NCBI GenBank assembly: GCA_033002965.1
Contig: JAURVB010014814.1
Coordinates: 117,391-181,390 of the forward strand
Length of the DNA: 64,000 nt
Source: Piper betle
Lineage: Eukaryota; Streptophyta; Magnoliopsida; Piperales; Piperaceae
Direction of reading: 5' to 3'
Part shown: piece by piece, positions 59,605 to 64,000 of the stretch
How the letters are laid out: each line of letters starts with the position of its first letter
How positions within the stretch are numbered: position 1 is the stretch's first letter
Made by a program: the position numbers and the translations under genes
Notes under the pieces: generated by a model
Database searches by the model: none
The model's input: the letters and a program-made list of their open reading frames with translations, nothing else
What the model was told of the DNA's origin: nothing

Positions 59605-60330
59605 GTTGTGGCACATTAAATATGTTTGATTTTAGTTGGCCATTGAGTAGTTCCAGCCTATGCTTTTAATCTCCACTTCTGTAAAATTTGTACGATATCA
59701 GTGTAATTAATAGTATTTTTTATAAATTTTAACATCAATTTGTTTTGCCCTCAACTTATACCACTTGTTCAAAAATAGGTGCTCTAACAAAAACCGTCGA
59801 ATGGAATATTTCCCCTTAAAACGAAATGAAATTCTTGCTTTCGTCTTGTCTTTACTCTTCCCCCTTCCCCCATCCTCCAAGATACAAAAATGGATGGAAA
59901 TGTTCCTCCAAATTAGATAAAAAAAAACAAACCTATTCATTCTACTTGATTAAAACGAAATGAAATTCTTGCTTTCGTCTTGTGTTGTGGGACAGTAAAT
60001 ACGTTTGATTTTAGTTGGCCATTGAGTAGTTCCAGCCTATGCTTTTAATCTCCACTTCTGTAAAATTTATATGATATCAGTATAATTAATAGTATTTTTT
60101 ATAAATTTTAACATCAATTTGGTTTGCCCTCAGCTTATACCACTTGTTCAAAAATAGGTGCTCTAACAAAAACCGTCGAATGGAATATTTCCCCTTGAAA
60201 CGAAATGAAATTCTTGCTTTCGTCTTGTCTTTACTCTTCCCTTCCCCCATCCTCCAACGTACAAAAATGGATGGAAATGTTCCTCCAAATTAGATTAAAA
60301 AAAACCAACCTATTCATTCTACTTGATTAA
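59605..60330. repeat. 379-bp tandem duplication
   Basis: CATTGAGTAG at 59641 recurs at 60020, and the following AAAACCGTCGAATGGAATAT and GAAATTCTTGCTTTCGTCTT blocks also recur. The unit joins the end of the last LTR copy to flanking sequence, so the duplication happened after that LTR was in place. Confidence 0.85.
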
Positions 60331-60615
60331 AAAACTCTTACAATCAACTATCGAATATAATTTAAGAAATTCTCTCAATACAAATCAAATCAACAAAAAT
60401 AGATCTGAAAAAAACAACTCTTGAGAAATAACAATATATAAGAAATTGAAAGAACAATATACACCCCAATTAAAATATGGATCGACTTTACACCTTAAAT
60501 TACGACCTCAATCTTCAACTTGAGATTATGAAAACTTTTCCAACACTCTCTTACAACGAGCCAAAAATGCTGAAGAATTCTCAACAAGATGTCTTACCAC
60601 AATTGAGATGCCTAT

Positions 60616-60668
<53 letters not shown>

Positions 60669-61795
60669 TATAGGTGGAAACCAAGAAGTCACCCTATTAC
60701 AAAAATAACCGCCATAAGTGTGAAAAATGAAGAGTTAAAAACGACTATTTAGTTTTCCGATGCGAGTGGGTGAGGAAACCCAGCATTAATTTGGTCTTTC
60801 AAGTATTGTATATTTGCTAAACTCTTACCGTCTCGATGTGAAATGATGGATGATGAGAACTGCCCAATCATTCTGGTTACGATTTCTAAGTGATGCCACC
60901 CGATGTTCAATTATCTAAAAACCATATTTTCAACATCAGTAAAAGGCATTACCTGCCTACTGTCCATAGATGGGAGGCGACTCATGATCAAGAGGAAAGC
61001 TACCAGTGTTACATTTTTATTCACATAATCCCAGTGACATTATTCGAAAAAAGGGGGAGAAAAAGGAACGCAAACATATATTTGGACTAGTCGTTACTAC
61101 AAAAGAATAACCTTGTCACCTGTCGGACAGATTGGCAGGAGATGTTTGCCATGATAACGTGTAAAAACTACATTCATTGGAGTGATATGTGAATCAAGGA
61201 TTTGATAACACACCGCACGATGACCATATTCAGACAAATCGTCCTAATTAATACAATGTTTTAGATTTTTGTGTATTATAGCTGAATATAAATGCTTCAT
61301 GATACCTCCCCGTTGTGAGCTGTAAGAATCAGAATGTAGAGAATGTTCTACATTGTACTTTATTTTCTATACAATCTTTGCTGCAAATAAAATGTTGCCT
61401 TTTATGCTATTTTTCCCAAGTAAAGATCAATGATGTTGAAATTTTCCCTTTTGAGTGTTGTAGGCAATTTGTGTCATTGTTGAAGCTCTTGTTGGGTGCT
61501 GTATGTTTACTTTACTCATTGTTAAAACAAAAGTTTATGTTCATGAGTTCCGGTGGTATGTCCGTTTCGGGATAATATATGTTCTGGTTGAAGAAGCTGT
61601 ACTAATTAATACTGTTCTCCCATTTAAAGAGTATTACAACCACTAAGTAATTCATTTCTGTTTTTTTACTTAATATACATTTGGCCAATTATGCTCAAGC
61701 TATTTCTTTCAGTTTTTTTACTTTAACGTACATTTGGTATATTGTGATCCTTGGTTACTTTGCTGATTCACATATTCCTTGTGCAGGTCTATTAC
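60331..61795. other. AT-rich non-coding stretch
   Basis: Contains an (AT)n run at about 60618-60662. No gene is supported. Further DUF632 exons would be expected here on the minus strand, but none were recognised. Confidence 0.45.
60618..60662. repeat. (AT)n microsatellite
   Basis: About 22 uninterrupted AT units. Confidence 0.95.
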
Positions 61796-62116
61796 TTTAA
61801 TATGTCAAGACTCCGCTGCCACTCTTCACAAAGTGAGTGAATTGCAGAAGATGACTTTCTAAATTGACTATCAGGAAGGTAATCAGTAAGTTGGAGCCAG
61901 TAGTTGAGAGTGTGTACATAGTTTCGCTGTGATCTGAGCAGGTTGCAGTAAGAATTGTACCATGTAACTGTCTCGTTTGCAAGCTGGAGTGTGGCCTTGA
62001 TGTGGAAAGCCGACACAGGTTCGCAACTGATGTGGTTACATCCATTGTTGATCTGCAATGCAATGTGGTTCTGAACTTGATGACAATCATACATTGTTCT
62101 CCACATGTGCATCAAC
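61796..62116 (-). pseudogene. Single internal exon of a DUF632 (DUF630/632) protein
   Basis: One open 321-bp exon with an acceptor (GCTGATTTCAG, just above 62116) and a donor GTAATA (61795-61790). The translation shows MWRTMYDCHQVQNHIALQIN, HIKATLQLANETVTWYNSYC, RSQRNYVHTLNYWLQL and LCEEWQRSL, matching the DUF632 region of plant bZIP-like plasma-membrane/nuclear regulators (the NRG2-type family). It is fully open without stops, but no neighbouring exon was recognised: repeat R1 lies directly upstream and AT-rich sequence downstream. It is a gene fragment, either captured or the remnant of a broken gene. Confidence 0.82.
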
Positions 62117-62136
62117 CTGAAATCAGCAATTTTTTC

Positions 62137-62451
62137 GCCTTGAATTTGATGGGCTCATTTAATTAGCACCATGGATCATGTTTACATGACATTTTTGTTT
62201 CGGCCCATCAAATTCAAGGTCAAAAAAAGTGGAAAAAATGCTAGTGGCGTACAAAGGATTTTAGTTTTCACTACCTCATACATTTGTCCCCGATTAGGTG
62301 ACCTAAGAGCAGGAAAATTTCCTGCCCTAAACTTTAATTTAGGTCGTCTAATTACAAGGACAACTCAAATCTGTTTTAAGAAAAAAAATAAAATTAAAAT
62401 AAAAAAGACGACCTAAATATTGTATATATAAATCTACTACTCCTATTGATC
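62137..62451. repeat. Dispersed repeat R1, copy b
   Basis: Same orientation and order as 22844-23166, including the CCTTGAATTTGATGGGC hairpin (second arm near 62202-62218) and the TATATATAAATCTACTA...CCTATTGATC end. Starts 21 bases upstream of the DUF632 exon. Confidence 0.9.
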
Positions 62452-63311
62452 ATCTTCTCTACTCTATAATTATTTATAAATAATTTATAAACATAACATT
62501 CATAAAAAAATATACAAAATTTTAAAAACCACACACAAACTTTAAACCAAGTTTTCAATATATTTTCTTATGCCACCAACTATATTTTGGTTAATGGTTT
62601 ATATTAAATATATTATATTCATCTTATAATGTTATTTTTTCACAAGCCCAACCCCAGTGTTCCTTCTCCTCCACTATTTTCTTCTTGGCGAGTAGCCGAC
62701 ATGAAGAACTTCTCCATTATTATACCCTTTTTAATCTTTTTGATTTCTAATGCCATACCCTTTTAATCATACAGAACAGAGATAAAGTTCACTAAAATAG
62801 TAAAAATAAATGAAATTGGTATAATTCTTACGTTTATGATCAAGAAGTTAGTCCTATGTTGTTCCTATAATAAATCCTATAAAAACTATACAAGATGATA
62901 ACTATGTTCTTCCTATAATAAATCCTATAAAAAAAACTATACAAGATGATAACTGTGTTCTTCCTATAATAAATCCTATAAAAAAATTATCATCTACAAG
63001 AATTCCCAAAAGAAATTCTTAATTACCTGGTCGATATTTAATTGGAATTCCTTGAGAAGTTGAAATTGACACCCTCAAGTATCAAGTCCCTGGCAGCGAT
63101 CTTTTGGTATAGGGCTAAGCATAAATAACCAGTTTGTTATAGCCTGAAGACCGAAATAGTACATAGTAGCATAATAGCATAAATAAATCTCCTTTTAATC
63201 TTCCGACGTCAAAGCAGGCAACACATAGTAGCATAAATAAATACTTTGACGCAATCTAGAGAGACAAATATTTTTTTTAGGGAGACCGTATTGATCAACG
63301 TGAAGCGGGCA
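62452..63311. other. Non-coding stretch downstream of the PGG gene
   Basis: AT-rich. It contains 2.6 copies of a 48-51 bp tandem repeat (62862-62990, TTCCTATAATAAATCCTAT units). No gene. Should hold the 3' UTR and poly(A) site of the PGG gene. Confidence 0.5.
62862..62990. repeat. 48-51 bp tandem repeat, 2.6 copies
   Basis: TTCCTATAATAAATCCTATA begins at 62862, 62910 and 62961, with ACTATACAAGATGATAACT between copies. Confidence 0.9.
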
Positions 63312-64000
63312 TCATGCGTCTGAGACTTTTATTTGCATAAGCAGTAAAACGCGGCGTATGAGGAACGAGACCACACCAGAGCCTGTCCCAGTAACCCAAT
63401 TCGTAGCCCGGAATGGCACTCGCTCGACCTCAAGAACCCAAGCTGCTAAGGTGGTCTTGTAGGACTTGACAACCACATTGTAATCTCCATCTAAATCGTC
63501 GAAGGATAAAACCGAAGCATAATCAAGACCATAGAGCTCTGTCAACTCCAGATTGATGCAGTCCCTCCATTTCATAGACGACCACAAGTCGAAAAAGGTA
63601 AGCGGACTTAGTAGAAACAAGAACACGCCGGGTCCCAAGGCGCAGATAAAAATGGCGAGCCATTTGCTCCTGCCTGCCAACACCACATATATTCCTGTCA
63701 CAAATGCTACAATCATGGCCAAGATGGCTATTATGGTGAGACGTTGGCAAAATCTGACAGTGAATACTAGTAGACGATGGTCACTTGCTGATGCCCATAT
63801 TTGAAGAATTGCCACAGCAACGGAGATGGTCATGGCAAGGGTGTTGGCAATGAGGAAGACTTTGAAAGCGGGTCGAGTTGCCCAAACCGGTGCACCCTTG
63901 TTTGGTCCATCTTGTTCGTAGCCACCCGGCATGGTGAAGGCGGCAGCAAAAGTGACGGTTGCTATGAGTATGGCTAATAGAGACAATGTGTTGGCTCTTG
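63312..64000 (-). CDS. PGG-domain C-terminus of an ankyrin-repeat membrane protein, partial at right edge
   Basis: The frame is open to the window edge; there is no ATG at the apparent start, and RANTLSLLAILIATVTFAAA leads directly into FTMPGGYEQDGPNKGAPV, the PGG box that names the domain. Four hydrophobic segments follow: the one containing the PGG, FLIANTLAMTISVAVAILQ, LTIIAILAMIVAFVTGIYV and LAIFICALGPGVFLFLL. The rest of the protein, with ankyrin repeats, should lie beyond 64000. ACD6/ITN1-type proteins are plasma-membrane or ER proteins acting in defence or stress signalling. The C-terminal tail of about 85 residues after the last membrane segment is longer than in most members I know. 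The exon has no stops or shifts. Confidence 0.88.
   Translation of the reverse strand, partial: RANTLSLLAILIATVTFAAAFTMPGGYEQDGPNKGAPVWATRPAFKVFLIANTLAMTISVAVAILQIWASASDHRLLVFTVRFCQRLTIIAILAMIVAFVTGIYVVLAGRSKWLAIFICALGPGVFLFLLSPLTFFDLWSSMKWRDCINLELTELYGLDYASVLSFDDLDGDYNVVVKSYKTTLAAWVLEVERVPFRATNWVTGTGSGVVSFLIRRVLLLMQIKVSDA

Larger units (their letters stand above)
55460..59756 (+). mobile_element. Tandem chain of five LTRs with about 102-bp interiors (TRIM-like)
   Basis: LTR-type units lie at about 55460-56125 (5'-truncated), 56228-56985, 57087-57879, 57880-58802 (5'-truncated) and 58906-about 59756 (3'-truncated). Complete units start TGTAATATCC and end in TTACA or a variant. Three interiors (56126-56227, 56986-57086, 58803-58905) hold only a tRNA-iMet primer site (TGGTATCAAAGC in the first and third, degenerate in the second) and a purine-rich AAGGTGAGTGGAA-type tract. 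Each LTR has a TATAAATA box (for example near 57404). No coding sequence at all. Direction comes from the primer site preceding the purine tract. TRIM elements are the nearest known class, but their LTRs are usually much shorter. Confidence 0.85.

Noticed and set aside
63312..63986. Treating the PGG frame as a complete 224-residue gene starting at 63986
   Set aside because: The apparent first codon is TTG and the frame runs on to the window edge, so it is the 3' part of a larger gene.

Overview
This is nuclear DNA of a flowering plant. The evidence is intron-containing plant genes, plant-specific families (a RALF peptide precursor, an ACD6/ITN1-type ankyrin-PGG protein, a DUF632 protein, a plant tyrosine/DOPA decarboxylase) and a dense load of Ty3/gypsy, Ty1/copia, hAT-like and MITE sequence in an AT-rich background. 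The decarboxylase is very GC-rich at third codon positions while its surroundings are AT-rich. That leans towards a non-grass monocot, but this is inference only.

Layout. 36-344 is a Tourist-like MITE. 1048-1861 is a non-autonomous hAT-like element. 2064-7263 (minus) holds spaced exons of a URI-type (unconventional prefoldin) gene. 7280-8777 and 12901-14394 are tandem duplications, both with a period near 750 bp. 14930-20501 holds a decayed gypsy integrase followed by two long LTRs on the plus strand. 21818-22480 (minus) is the first exon of an ankyrin gene that has lost its 3' half. 23160-28850 (minus) is an LTR-gag-LTR-leader array with a legible tRNA-iMet primer site. 31033-33936 (plus) is a pseudogene of the plant HERPUD-like ubiquitin-domain membrane protein. 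34420-34711 (minus) is a RALF-like gene. 36300-37860 is a large inverted repeat around about ten copies of a GACTCGAGTC-type motif. 38113-46700 (minus) is an Athila-like gypsy element split by a solo LTR. 47235-48090 is a hAT-like element carrying a 62-copy ATATT array and a tRNA-like fragment. 50533-52121 (plus) is the decarboxylase. 53684-55340 has another hAT-like element and a copia gag remnant. 55460-59756 is a tandem chain of about 760-900 bp LTRs separated by only about 102 bp of internal sequence. 61796-62116 (minus) is a lone DUF632 exon, and 63312-64000 (minus) is a PGG exon running off the window.

How the genes relate. No operon or pathway is shared; these are independent plant genes scattered through nested transposons. 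The two ankyrin/PGG pieces are separate paralogues, since the 5' exon lies downstream of the 3' exon on the minus strand, but both lie near copies of one 320-bp repeat, so they may be remains of one cluster. Five apparent single-base shifts lie in otherwise intact reading frames (URI twice, ankyrin, RALF, decarboxylase), at least four of them in or beside homopolymer runs. Consensus errors in a long-read assembly are therefore a serious alternative to gene death. The HERPUD-like locus, with base-substitution stops, is a true pseudogene.

The most unusual structures are the chain of mini-interior LTRs (55460-59756) and the shared GAGTC/GACTC palindrome module found in several LTRs, a hAT-like element and a foldback array.
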